DNA from: a virus
Strand: one strand, 5' to 3'
Virus record (IMG/VR): IMGVR_UViG_3300030117_005018
Span: 1-20,138 of that record
Length of the DNA stretch: 20,138 nucleotides
Shown here: piece by piece, positions 13,302 to 20,105 of the stretch
How positions within the stretch are numbered: position 1 is the first letter of the stretch
Layout of the letters: the number at the start of each line of letters is the position of its first letter
Notes under the pieces: generated by a model
Told to the model about the DNA's origin: nothing
Database searches by the model: none
Seen by the model: only the letters and a program-made list of their open reading frames with translations
Translations under genes and position numbers: made by a program

Positions 13302-13844
13302 ATGTATTTTAATTCAATCCCTAAAATATACTACGACTCTGAAAATAAAAGACAACCAAAAGTAGTTACAAATCTTTTGCGTAGAGTTGGGATAAGAACT
13401 AAAGTTAAAACAAATACTGCTTTGTTTGATACTTATAGAGTTAAGGCTGGAGAAACACCAGAAATTATTGCACATAAATTGTATGGTGATTCAGAATTAC
13501 ACTGGATAGTGATGATGGTAAACAATATTACAGATCGTTATCACGATTGGCCAATGAACTCCTCACAATTTAATTCATTTTTACAAGAAAAATATGTAGA
13601 CTCTGATGGAAACTCAACAGCATCAGATGTTCATCATTATGAAATAGACCAAGAATCTGGTAGTACCAAAACTAAAATTGAGGTTACAGATTTAACAAAT
13701 TATCCTAATGCTTCTACTGTAACTAATTATGAATATGAACAGAGACGCCAAGACGAGTTAAGAGAGATACGTTTACTTGATCCAGAATATGTACAGGATT
13801 TTGTGACAGAATATAAAGCGTTAATGAATGAATCGAGTATATAA
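13302..13844 (+). CDS. 53: gp53 baseplate wedge protein
   Basis: 180 aa. It shares with T4 gp53 the pattern FDTYRVKAGETPEIIAHKLYGDSELHWIVMMVNNITDRYHDWPM (about 43-86): a LysM-like turn followed by a Trp-rich stretch, then FNSFLQEKY. gp53 joins neighbouring wedges into the hexagonal baseplate. AAGGA lies 8 nt before the ATG, and the stop shares a base with the next start (TAATG), so coupling is likely. Confidence 0.92.
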   Translation: MYFNSIPKIYYDSENKRQPKVVTNLLRRVGIRTKVKTNTALFDTYRVKAGETPEIIAHKLYGDSELHWIVMMVNNITDRYHDWPMNSSQFNSFLQEKYVDSDGNSTASDVHHYEIDQESGSTKTKIEVTDLTNYPNASTVTNYEYEQRRQDELREIRLLDPEYVQDFVTEYKALMNESSI

Positions 13845-15328
13845 TGAAAGAAGTACAGTATGCTGGTGAATTTAAACTAGAAAATTGTGAAATAATAGCC
13901 TCCTCTGGAGTTGTTGCAGAAATATCCTCTAACATAGTTGAAATTAACTTATTTGAAAGTATATTTTCATCCTCTTTAACTGGTAGTATAATTATAGCAG
14001 ATACAAATAATTTAACCGATAATCTTCCAATTATTGGTCAAGAATATATTTCAATAAAAATTGTAACCCCAGGCCTAGATAAAAAAGAAGAGGTGATAGA
14101 TTTTACAGAAAATGTTTTTTGTTTATATGAAGTTGGTGGTAAAGAACCAGCAGCAACTGGTGCAGAAATAGTTGAACTTAAATTTTGTTCCCCAGAACTT
14201 TTAAGAAATGAGCGTGTAAGAGTTTCTAAATCTTTTGAACAAACTGCAGATCAAATAGTAAAAGCTGTATTAGAAAATCCGAAATATTTAAATACAAAAA
14301 AAGATGTGTATTTAGAATCAACTTTAGGTATTAGAAAAATAGTATCTCCAAATTATCATCCATTTACACTTATACAAAATCTTACAAGAGAAGCCATGGC
14401 AGCTGCAGATGAGTCACCACACTTTTTATTTTATGAAAATATTTTTGGATTTCATTTTAGAAGTATACAGAGTTTATATTCTCAAGGTTCTAAGGGTGAA
14501 TATCATGTAGGAGATAAAGGATTTGATGAAGAATATACTGCATCTGGAGATTCTGGAAAAATTGCTCAAGCTTATAAAAGAGCCATACAATTTACAATAC
14601 CAAATAGAAATAATTCTATAGCAGACATTAAAGGTGGAATGTTAGGTTCAACTATTATAATGCATGACATCTATAATAAAAGATATCATAAAAGTATGTT
14701 TAAATATTTTACTGACCATGATAATTACATGAGGTTAGAAACTAGTAGTTCTCCAAAATACAATAATGTATTAATTGATGAGGAAAATACTATAGAAGAT
14801 TTTACTGATGCAAGAATACATTTACATCCAACTAGTATTACAAATGATGATTTAGATGCACAATATATTACAGTTCCACCTACAGTTGAGGATTTGGTAG
14901 AACAAGGAGTAGATCGTGGTTTGGCTGTGGCTGCAGTTGAACAACAGCAACAACAAGTTGAAGAGGGTAATAAAGATTATATATCTAATCGAGCAGATAA
15001 ATGGCTTTTGCATAGAAATCAAAGAATACACGAACTAAATACTGGTATGACAGTAAATATGTCTATACATGGAAATACAACTGTTACTGTGGGTCAAGTG
15101 ATTGATATTAATGTTCCAATCAATGGAACAGACCACGAAGGAGTTGGACATTCCAAACATCAGTCTGGTCTTTATTTAATAAGTAAAGTCAGACACACAT
15201 TTTCACAACCAACTAGAACTCATACGATTCATTTACAAGCTACAAAGGATTCATATCCAATTGAGTTAGAATCTCAAGCTTCTGGTAAAGAACCAAAAAA
15301 TGGTTCAGCTAATTTTATTCCACTGTAA
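13844..15328 (+). CDS. gp27-like baseplate hub protein
   Basis: 494 aa. The N-terminus (GEFKLENCEI...EINLFESIFSSSLTGSIIIADTNNLTDNLPIIGQEYISIKI) and the middle LIQNLTREAMAAADESPHFLFYENIFGFHFRSI (about 172-204) follow the plan of T4 hub protein gp27 (391 aa), with the later GMTVNMSIHGNTTVTVGQVIDINVP and YLISKVRHTF typical of its barrel domains. A Gln run (EQQQQQVEE, near 366) and the extra length are differences from T4. It would form the central trimer that bears the spike. No lysozyme domain (T4 gp5) is present. Nothing resembling a terminator follows. Confidence 0.8.
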   Translation: MKEVQYAGEFKLENCEIIASSGVVAEISSNIVEINLFESIFSSSLTGSIIIADTNNLTDNLPIIGQEYISIKIVTPGLDKKEEVIDFTENVFCLYEVGGKEPAATGAEIVELKFCSPELLRNERVRVSKSFEQTADQIVKAVLENPKYLNTKKDVYLESTLGIRKIVSPNYHPFTLIQNLTREAMAAADESPHFLFYENIFGFHFRSIQSLYSQGSKGEYHVGDKGFDEEYTASGDSGKIAQAYKRAIQFTIPNRNNSIADIKGGMLGSTIIMHDIYNKRYHKSMFKYFTDHDNYMRLETSSSPKYNNVLIDEENTIEDFTDARIHLHPTSITNDDLDAQYITVPPTVEDLVEQGVDRGLAVAAVEQQQQQVEEGNKDYISNRADKWLLHRNQRIHELNTGMTVNMSIHGNTTVTVGQVIDINVPINGTDHEGVGHSKHQSGLYLISKVRHTFSQPTRTHTIHLQATKDSYPIELESQASGKEPKNGSANFIPL

Positions 15329-15387
15329 GAAAGGAGGGCTCTATAGTAATATAATTTATATCATGTCAACAATCTCATAAAAATAGG

Positions 15388-15573
15388 ATGGTCAACAACA
15401 TGGCAAAAATAAAAACTAAAGAAAAATTGAAAAAACTAAATTTCATAAACAAAGACAGGAGAATTGAACCAATGACGATAAATGATAAATACTTACTGAA
15501 AACTATAGAGAGTATCAAAAATGAAAACATTCAACGAATTACAAGAGGGAGTGTACGACCCCAATATACTTAA
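15388..15573 (+). CDS. Possible small basic protein upstream of the kinase
   Basis: An open frame of 61 codons, Lys-rich (MAKIKTKEKLKKLNF after the second Met), ending 53 nt inside the kinase gene. The second ATG at 15400 has GGA about 11 nt upstream and may be the real start. It fills the only gap between the hub and kinase genes, but it has no recognised family and could be chance in AT-rich DNA. Confidence 0.38.
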   Translation: MVNNMAKIKTKEKLKKLNFINKDRRIEPMTINDKYLLKTIESIKNENIQRITRGSVRPQYT

Positions 15574-16183
15574 AGCATTCTTTTTGGCTGGTGGGCCTGG
15601 CAGTGGTAAATCATACGTTGTCAGCCGTACCACAGGCGGTCTTGGTTTAAAAATAGTTAACTCAGATAATGCATTTGAAAAGCTTCTGAAGGATGCTGGT
15701 CTTTCTTTAAAGATGCCTCCAGAAGAGGAAGAACCAAGAGATGTGGTACGTGCAAGAGCAAAAGCAATCACAAAGAAACAACAAAAAAACTATATAGAGG
15801 GTAGACTTGGACTTATCATTGATGGAACTGGAAAAGACTATGATAAGATTGCAAAACAAGCTACACAACTAAAACAACTAGGTTATGATGTACATATGAT
15901 ATTTGTAAATACTTCTTTGGATACAGCACTTGAAAGAAATGCTGCTAGACCTCGTAGTATTCCAGAACCAATTGTTGTTAAATCTTGGAAGTCTGTTCAA
16001 TCAAACATTGGTAAGTTTAGTCAATACTTTAGACAAAATTTTGTTGTTGTGGATAATAATAATGCTGGTGAAGATGTGTTTAAAAAAGTATTTAAGCAGG
16101 TCATGTCACTGGCAAAAAGTAGAGTGCAGAATACTCTTGGTCAACAATGGATTGCAAATGAATTAGCAAAAAGGCGAAGATAG
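15521..16183 (+). CDS. P-loop kinase, zeta-toxin/AAA_33-like
   Basis: 220 aa. Walker A GGPGSGKS at 24-31 follows FFLAG, the layout of small P-loop kinases such as polynucleotide kinase, AAA_33 and zeta toxins. IVNSDNAFE at 45-53 is the substrate-side region, LIIDGTGKDY (99-107) has D101 after the third strand, VHMIFVNTSLDTALERNAARPR (124-145) includes the lid arginines, and QNFVVVDNN is the last strand. A nucleic-acid end or small-molecule kinase is likely; the substrate cannot be named. An antitoxin partner is not evident. A GAGAG region lies about 10 nt before the ATG. Confidence 0.75.
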   Translation: MKTFNELQEGVYDPNILKAFFLAGGPGSGKSYVVSRTTGGLGLKIVNSDNAFEKLLKDAGLSLKMPPEEEEPRDVVRARAKAITKKQQKNYIEGRLGLIIDGTGKDYDKIAKQATQLKQLGYDVHMIFVNTSLDTALERNAARPRSIPEPIVVKSWKSVQSNIGKFSQYFRQNFVVVDNNNAGEDVFKKVFKQVMSLAKSRVQNTLGQQWIANELAKRRR

Positions 16184-16186
16184 CCC

Positions 16187-16215
16187 TTGACATTACTACT
16201 ATAACATGATACTGT
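16187..16215 (+). promoter_or_regulatory. Sigma70-type promoter for the HesB/nuclease block
   Basis: TTGACA (16187-16192), a 17-nt spacer, and TACTGT (16210-16215). It overlaps the stop region of the kinase and shares CCCTTGACAT with the tmRNA promoter. Confidence 0.72.
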
Positions 16216-16243
16216 TAGTAGTAACTTGAGAGAAAGGCTAATT

Positions 16244-16495
16244 ATGAAGATTCTAAAAAATATTGAAGATATTAATTTTACCACACAAAACGTATATGGA
16301 TCAGATATGAAAGTATCTGAAGATATCGTTATGGCATCTGCCGCTGGGTGGTATGTTGGTACAGTCTGTAAAGAGTTTGGTTTTATTCAACCTTTTGATA
16401 GACATACAGGATATTTTAAGACTTCTGATGAAGCACAAGCTATCCTTGATTCTGGTGAAATTCCTGTGTGTAGTGTATGTGATGGGATACTTTGA
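16244..16495 (+). CDS. Hypothetical protein with C-terminal CxxC
   Basis: 83 aa from the ATG at 16244, chosen for AAAGG about 7 nt upstream; an in-frame TTG at 16226 lacks such a site. The middle reads VMASAAGWYVGTVCKEFGFIQPFDRHTGYFKT and the C-terminus has VCSVCDGIL, a CxxC that could bind metal or act in redox. No family is recognised. The stop overlaps the next start (TTGATG). It is the first gene after the promoter at 16187. Confidence 0.75.
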   Translation: MKILKNIEDINFTTQNVYGSDMKVSEDIVMASAAGWYVGTVCKEFGFIQPFDRHTGYFKTSDEAQAILDSGEIPVCSVCDGIL

Positions 16496-16812
16496 TGAAT
16501 GATGCATTAATGAAAAATTTTGAGGAGATGATTGTAAAAGATAAAGTTGCAGTCATACACTCTAGTTATAGTGATGGTGTTGAACCAACTACTGTTGCAT
16601 ATGTTCTTGTGGATAAGAATTTATCAGATAGAGAGAAATGTGAAAAAGCATTTATGTTGACTAACTCAATTGATGATGCTTGGTGGAACAACAAAGAAGT
16701 TACACCCATTTTTGATGGTAATGGTTGTAGATCAACAAGTAGTGGTGATTATGTTTTAGTAGGAAACACAAAGTATCTATGTGCCCCAGTTGGTTGGGAA
16801 AAAATCACCTAA
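16495..16812 (+). CDS. Hypothetical protein conserved in marine T4-like phages
   Basis: 105 aa from the ATG at 16495, which overlaps the upstream stop by one base (TGATG). It has a patch DDAWWNNKEV and a C-terminal CRSTSSGDYVLVGNTKYLCAPVGWEKI whose style I associate with proteins of similar size in cyanophage genomes. No catalytic motif is seen. It lies between a CxxC protein and the HesB gene in one transcription unit. Confidence 0.75.
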   Translation: MNDALMKNFEEMIVKDKVAVIHSSYSDGVEPTTVAYVLVDKNLSDREKCEKAFMLTNSIDDAWWNNKEVTPIFDGNGCRSTSSGDYVLVGNTKYLCAPVGWEKIT

Positions 16813-16820
16813 ATAGTTAA

Positions 16821-17135
16821 ATGAAAATTCCAGTAAAGATAACAGATTCCGCAAAAGGATATTTGATGGATGCACTTACTTCTAGTAATAAAAAGTATGT
16901 GCATCTTTCTGTATCTGGTGGTGGTTGTTCTGGTTTTCAATATAATTGGGATTTCATAGATGAGGACAAAGATGGGAGAGTAATAGATAATATACTTGTA
17001 CTTGATAATATGGCGGAAATGTTTGTTTTTGGTTGTACAGTAGATTATATAAAAGAGCTTGGGGGTTCGTACCTCAAAGTAATAAATCCAAACGCAAAAG
17101 CATCATGTGGATGTGGTGAAAGTTTTGCAGTTTAG
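16821..17135 (+). CDS. HesB/IscA-type iron-sulfur carrier
   Basis: 104 aa, the full length of an A-type Fe-S carrier. The three conserved cysteines are C36 in GGGCSGF and C96 and C98 in SCGCGESF. These bind and hand over an Fe-S cluster or iron to apo-enzymes. HesB-like genes are known accessory genes in marine T4-like phages, possibly supporting host or phage iron enzymes during infection. There is no clear Shine-Dalgarno site ahead of the ATG, 8 nt after the preceding stop, so translation may depend on coupling. An extra Cys (C72) is present. Confidence 0.9.
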   Translation: MKIPVKITDSAKGYLMDALTSSNKKYVHLSVSGGGCSGFQYNWDFIDEDKDGRVIDNILVLDNMAEMFVFGCTVDYIKELGGSYLKVINPNAKASCGCGESFAV

Positions 17136-17143
17136 GAGTAGGT

Positions 17144-17545
17144 ATGTATGAATATAAATGTAAATTGATAAAAGTTGTTGATGGAGATACCATAGATGTA
17201 GACATTGATTTAGGATTTGGTGTCTGGATGCTTAACCAAAGAATTAGAATGTATGGGATTGATACACCTGAATCACGAACATCTGATAAAGAAGAAAAAA
17301 AGTATGGTATAGCTGCAAAAGAGTTTTTAATAAAATGGACAAACTCTGGTGATTTAACACTTAAAACATTTAAAGATGACAGAGGAAAGTTTGGTAGAAT
17401 ACTTGGTGAAATTTGGTACGCTGGTAAACATAATGTAAATCAACTATTAGTGGACAATCACCATGCAGTTAGTTATCATGGTCAATCAAAAGAATTAATT
17501 ATGTATGAACACATAGAAAATAGAGATAAGGTTAAACTTTCTTAA
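17144..17545 (+). CDS. Staphylococcal-type nuclease (SNase, PF00565)
   Basis: 133 aa forming one SNase OB-fold domain: VVDGDTIDVDIDLGF (11-25, with D14 and D19 near the metal site), RIRMYGIDTPESR (33-45, R and E of the active site) and DDRGKFGRILGEIW (78-91, the second active-site Arg). No signal peptide is visible, so it probably acts inside the cell, for example in host DNA breakdown. GGAG lies about 6 nt before the ATG. Its last 14 nt overlap the end of a small minus-strand gene. Confidence 0.9.
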   Translation: MYEYKCKLIKVVDGDTIDVDIDLGFGVWMLNQRIRMYGIDTPESRTSDKEEKKYGIAAKEFLIKWTNSGDLTLKTFKDDRGKFGRILGEIWYAGKHNVNQLLVDNHHAVSYHGQSKELIMYEHIENRDKVKLS

Positions 17546-17696
17546 CACATTCTAACTTTAAAGGTTTACGTTCCATGTCGTGTGGGCCCATGTCTACGCT
17601 TTCAATACGTTTTGCATGATATAGACATTGTTCTTGTGTTTCATAAGATAAGTGATTAAACAATAAAAATGATGATGATACTATTAAAGTCCACAT
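17532..17696 (-). CDS. Small exported protein, 54 aa
   Basis: A short minus-strand frame of 54 codons begins MWTLIVSSSFLLFNH, a hydrophobic leader that could be a signal peptide or membrane anchor, followed by a polar part with two cysteines (C24, C50) and ending LKLECVKKV. It starts 12 nt after the upstream minus-strand gene, in the same direction, and AAGG lies about 14 nt before its ATG, which is rather far. It accounts for what would otherwise be an empty gap and fits the exported character of its neighbours. Its 3' end overlaps the SNase gene by 14 nt on the opposite strand. Confidence 0.62.
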   Translation of the reverse strand: MWTLIVSSSFLLFNHLSYETQEQCLYHAKRIESVDMGPHDMERKPLKLECVKKV

Positions 17697-17707
17697 AACT
17701 TTATTTA

Positions 17708-18100
17708 TTACCTTTTGAAAGAATCATTTAGTGAATCCACTACACTATTTATATTTGGCTCTTGTCCATTTGGGTCATACTTACATTGGTACTCAGCTGG
17801 ACAATAACCCTCGACAACAAGAGTATAAGTATCGTTTGCACCTCTGTACAAACAGACTTGTTGTCCACTTTTAGTGACAACTACTTTATATCTACGACAA
17901 GTGATATATTTTGGGTCTTCTCTTATTCCTTTTCTTTTTTCTTGTTCAAGTGTCCAATCACTTGGTTTTTTTAAGAAACAAGTAAAACATTGAAGTATAT
18001 TTTTGGGTTGTTTAGTTTCTGCAAAAACTGGTTGAACAAAGATAGTAAGGCATATGACTACCCATACATAAATGTTAATTTTTTGGGTTAAGTTTTTCAT
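17708..18100 (-). CDS. Exported six-cysteine protein
   Basis: 130 aa from the internal ATG at 18100. The signal peptide is clear: KNLTQK n-region, NIYVWVVICLTIFV core, and PVFA cleavage after residue 27. The mature part has six cysteines (38, 41, 68, 83, 100, 106), an even number that suggests three disulfides in the periplasm. A start at 18130 adds 10 residues before the n-region and is less likely. It overlaps the upstream gene by 26 nt. I do not recognise the family. Confidence 0.72.
   Translation of the reverse strand: MKNLTQKINIYVWVVICLTIFVQPVFAETKQPKNILQCFTCFLKKPSDWTLEQEKRKGIREDPKYITCRRYKVVVTKSGQQVCLYRGANDTYTLVVEGYCPAEYQCKYDPNGQEPNINSVVDSLNDSFKR
17746..17753 (-). promoter_or_regulatory. 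Possible late element inside the six-cysteine gene
   Basis: An exact minus-strand TATAAATA would start a transcript near 17740, about 44 nt before the 54-aa gene. It lies within coding sequence, so chance is a real alternative. Confidence 0.25.
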
Positions 18101-18338
18101 CTTCACGCAGTGCTTTGTCTTGGAGTTCAAATCTGCAGGCTTCTCTCATTGCCAATTGTTTTTTAAAAGGTTTAGATGCATCTGGATGGTTTCCACATGC
18201 TTTTATATACATTTTTATTGCTTGGTATCCAAAACCTTTAAATATCAATTTATCAGCTACAAATAGTGTTCCTTTACTACCTTTTAGTTCTAATATGACA
18301 TTATCGTGTTTGTAAAACATTGGTATATCGCGTTCCAC
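18075..18338 (-). CDS. Small basic hypothetical protein
   Basis: 87 aa if started at the GTG at 18338, or 81 aa from the ATG at 18320 (MFYKHDNVILELKG). Neither has a strong ribosome site. The C-terminal half is helical and charged (CGNHPDASKPFKKQLAMREACRFELQDKALREDEK). No membrane segment or known motif is seen. It sits 4 nt after the membrane-protein gene and overlaps the six-cysteine gene, so it belongs to the same minus-strand unit. Confidence 0.62.
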   Translation of the reverse strand: MERDIPMFYKHDNVILELKGSKGTLFVADKLIFKGFGYQAIKMYIKACGNHPDASKPFKKQLAMREACRFELQDKALREDEKLNPKN

Positions 18339-18342
18339 ACTA

Positions 18343-18825
18343 CTAAATGTACCCTCTATTATCTAAACCTAAGTATATCAAGAAGCCCACAAATCCAATA
18401 CATACAATTGCAAGAAAAGCAACTGCAATCCACTCAAGAACTTTTCTTCTGTATTCCTCTTGGTCATATATTGCTTTTTGTCGCCTTTTACGAATATCAG
18501 CTTCAGTTTTTAAAAGCTCATCCCATGCCGACATACCTCTTGTCATAGTAATAATTTGTTTAAGCTGATCACGCATATCTTCTGCCTTTTTTTTAGCCAT
18601 GAAAATATTCATTGCCTCCTCTTCAACAGACCCCGCAGCAAATAGTTTTTTAAAAAGGGGTGGTTTTTTATTATATTCTTCGGCCTTTTTTATGTCGCTT
18701 ACTGCTCCCATCCAACGACCTAAATCACCAGCCATAGTTTCTACGTCACGGCCCATTTGGAAACCGCTTTTGATTGTATTGAATGCTGCCGTTGCCGTTG
18801 CGACAGCTGTAATTGGGTCAATCAT
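18343..18825 (-). CDS. Hypothetical membrane protein
   Basis: 160 aa. The N-terminus (ITAVATATAAFNTIKSGFQMGRDVETMAGDLGRWMGAVSDIKKAEE) is a Gly/Ala/Met-rich helix seen in small proteins of marine T4-like phages. A charged helix 75-130 follows, then one membrane segment at about 131-153 (LEWIAVAFLAIVCIGFVGFLIYL) and a short tail. AGAGGA lies 8 nt before the ATG. It is the first gene of the minus-strand exported/membrane cluster; its function is unknown. Confidence 0.75.
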   Translation of the reverse strand: MIDPITAVATATAAFNTIKSGFQMGRDVETMAGDLGRWMGAVSDIKKAEEYNKKPPLFKKLFAAGSVEEEAMNIFMAKKKAEDMRDQLKQIITMTRGMSAWDELLKTEADIRKRRQKAIYDQEEYRRKVLEWIAVAFLAIVCIGFVGFLIYLGLDNRGYI

Positions 18826-18870
18826 TCATTAAATCCTCTCTGGAGATAAAACTTCTCCTATACTCACAAG

Positions 18871-18878
18871 TATTTATG
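18871..18878 (-). promoter_or_regulatory. Late-like element upstream of the minus-strand small-gene unit
   Basis: The minus strand reads CATAAATA, one base off the T4 late consensus, 46 nt before the first gene of the unit. It is the only promoter-like element I find for that unit. Confidence 0.4.
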
Positions 18879-18889
18879 AAAAAAAGGCC

Positions 18890-18918
18890 TTGACAAAGGT
18901 GGTAAAATGGTGTATTGT
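18890..18918 (+). promoter_or_regulatory. Sigma70-type promoter for the MazG block
   Basis: TTGACA (18890-18895), a 17-nt spacer, and TATTGT (18913-18918), preceded by GGCC. The start would be near 18925, about 20 nt before the MazG ATG with its AGGAG site. Confidence 0.75.
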
Positions 18919-18945
18919 AGAAATTAAAAGTATAGGAGTGACGAT

Positions 18946-19206
18946 ATGTCTATGGATGCAAGAACACAACTCATGGTTATTATGATGGAAGAATGTGGAG
19001 AACTTATCCAAGCTTGTAGTAAAGCATTAAGAACAGAAGATTTTTATGATAATCAAAGTCTTATAAATGAGGTTGGTGATGTTTATACAATGATGGAAAT
19101 CATGCACGAGTTTGATATAATCAGTTGGAAAGATATAGAGAAACGCGTTGAAGAAAAAAGACTAAAACTTTCTAAATGGTCTGATTTAGTTTCAGAAGAA
19201 GAATAA
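18946..19206 (+). CDS. mazG: MazG-type NTP pyrophosphohydrolase
   Basis: 86 aa, an all-alpha NTP-PPase of the MazG-like group. The metal-binding motifs are EECGE at 15-19 and EVGDV at 42-46 (ExxD), the standard EExxE...ExxD set. Such enzymes cut (d)NTPs to NMP and pyrophosphate; phage copies are proposed to tune nucleotide pools or ppGpp-linked state. It is shorter than two-domain bacterial MazG, as usual in phages. AGGAG precedes the ATG. It starts a plus-strand unit with a DUF4385 gene 7 nt later. Confidence 0.85.
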   Translation: MSMDARTQLMVIMMEECGELIQACSKALRTEDFYDNQSLINEVGDVYTMMEIMHEFDIISWKDIEKRVEEKRLKLSKWSDLVSEEE

Positions 19207-19213
19207 ATAAACA

Positions 19214-19669
19214 ATGAAAGAGTTTGATTATAATATAGATTATAAAAATACTTTATTTAAATCTAATGACAATCGTTACAGAATTGGTAGGGGTGAACAA
19301 GGAGTTTTATTAGTTCGTCCTTATACAGATGACATATGTAGATATTGGAGATTTAAAACACCGAATGAAGCAATAACTTCATCTATGAAAATACTACATA
19401 TGTATAATACATATAAAATTCAAGAAGATTTTGTTGGTATGGATATGTGTCGTAAATTTTTGGAGATGGGTTTTACTAGGGCTCGTAGATATGCAAATCA
19501 TAAAGATGGTAAGAAGTATGATGTAAATGGTAATGTGAAACCACAAGAACCAGATGCATTAACATCACCCAAAGCAAAATCTGCAAAAATATTTAAAGAG
19601 GTGAGAGACAGAGTTACATCTGACCCTACTTACCAAAAAATGAGAAAAGTATGGAGAGAAAATGAGTAA
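19214..19669 (+). CDS. DUF4385 family protein
   Basis: 151 aa fitting DUF4385 (PF14328) by its hallmark segments: FDYNIDYKN at the start, YRIGRGEQGVLLVRPY (22-37), WRFKTPNEA (45-53), and DFVGMDMCRKFLEMGFTRARRYANHKDGKKYD (72-103). The family occurs in bacteria and phages, and I know of no tested function. The basic RARRYANHK stretch might contact nucleic acid, which is an inference. There is no Shine-Dalgarno site before the ATG, 7 nt after the MazG stop. It overlaps the next gene by 8 nt. Confidence 0.85.
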   Translation: MKEFDYNIDYKNTLFKSNDNRYRIGRGEQGVLLVRPYTDDICRYWRFKTPNEAITSSMKILHMYNTYKIQEDFVGMDMCRKFLEMGFTRARRYANHKDGKKYDVNGNVKPQEPDALTSPKAKSAKIFKEVRDRVTSDPTYQKMRKVWRENE

Positions 19670-19871
19670 AGAGGTAAAACAGATAGATGTGTTAACTGAG
19701 TATATTCAACAAACACATGATCATAGATATACTACACCAGTTCTTGATAAGATAACCATAAAAAAGAGAGAAAATCTTTGGGAACTACTTTTTCAAGATG
19801 AGTCACAAGGTTTATTTGAAACAGAAGAAGATGCAGAAAGACACGCAGAAGTATTATTAAAAGAGTGTTAA
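19662..19871 (+). CDS. Small acidic hypothetical protein
   Basis: 69 aa, acidic toward the end (GLFETEEDAERHAEVLLKEC), with a single C-terminal Cys. The form resembles small helper proteins with a beta-strand pair and a helix, but no family is recognised. GGAGAG lies about 5 nt before the ATG, which overlaps the DUF4385 gene by 8 nt. Confidence 0.68.
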   Translation: MSKEVKQIDVLTEYIQQTHDHRYTTPVLDKITIKKRENLWELLFQDESQGLFETEEDAERHAEVLLKEC

Positions 19872-19892
19872 ATTATTGAAGGGAGAAGCATA

Positions 19893-20105
19893 ATGAACGG
19901 ATTAAATTTTTTATTTATAGGTGTTGCATTGTTAGTAATGATGTCAGTAACAGGTTGTAATACACCATACATTACCAAAAATGGTGAGAGACTACTTTCA
20001 AACTCAGTGGTCGGTTGTGCAGTAGGTCAAGCATTCTTTGATGATTGTGGTGCTGGAGCTGCAGTTGCTGCTGGTGCAACAATCATTGATGACCAAACTA
20101 AGTAA
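19893..20105 (+). CDS. Small lipoprotein
   Basis: 70 aa with a lipoprotein signal: hydrophobic LNFLFIGVALLVMMSV followed by the lipobox VTGC, so Cys22 would be lipid-modified after cleavage. The mature 49 residues contain a Gly/Ala-rich segment (GAGAAVAAGATI) like a short glycine zipper and two more cysteines. Phage lipoproteins serve in lysis (outer spanins) or superinfection exclusion; neither can be shown here, and no inner-spanin partner is seen. AGGGAGA lies about 7 nt before the ATG. Confidence 0.75.
   Translation: MNGLNFLFIGVALLVMMSVTGCNTPYITKNGERLLSNSVVGCAVGQAFFDDCGAGAAVAAGATIIDDQTK

Noticed and set aside
15329-15345. Strong AAGGAGG without a gene after it
   Set aside because: The next ATG (15363) opens a frame of only five codons, so this is not evidence of a gene.
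19202-19209. AATAAATA before the DUF4385 gene
   Set aside because: The start site would fall after the ATG, and the element is one base off consensus.
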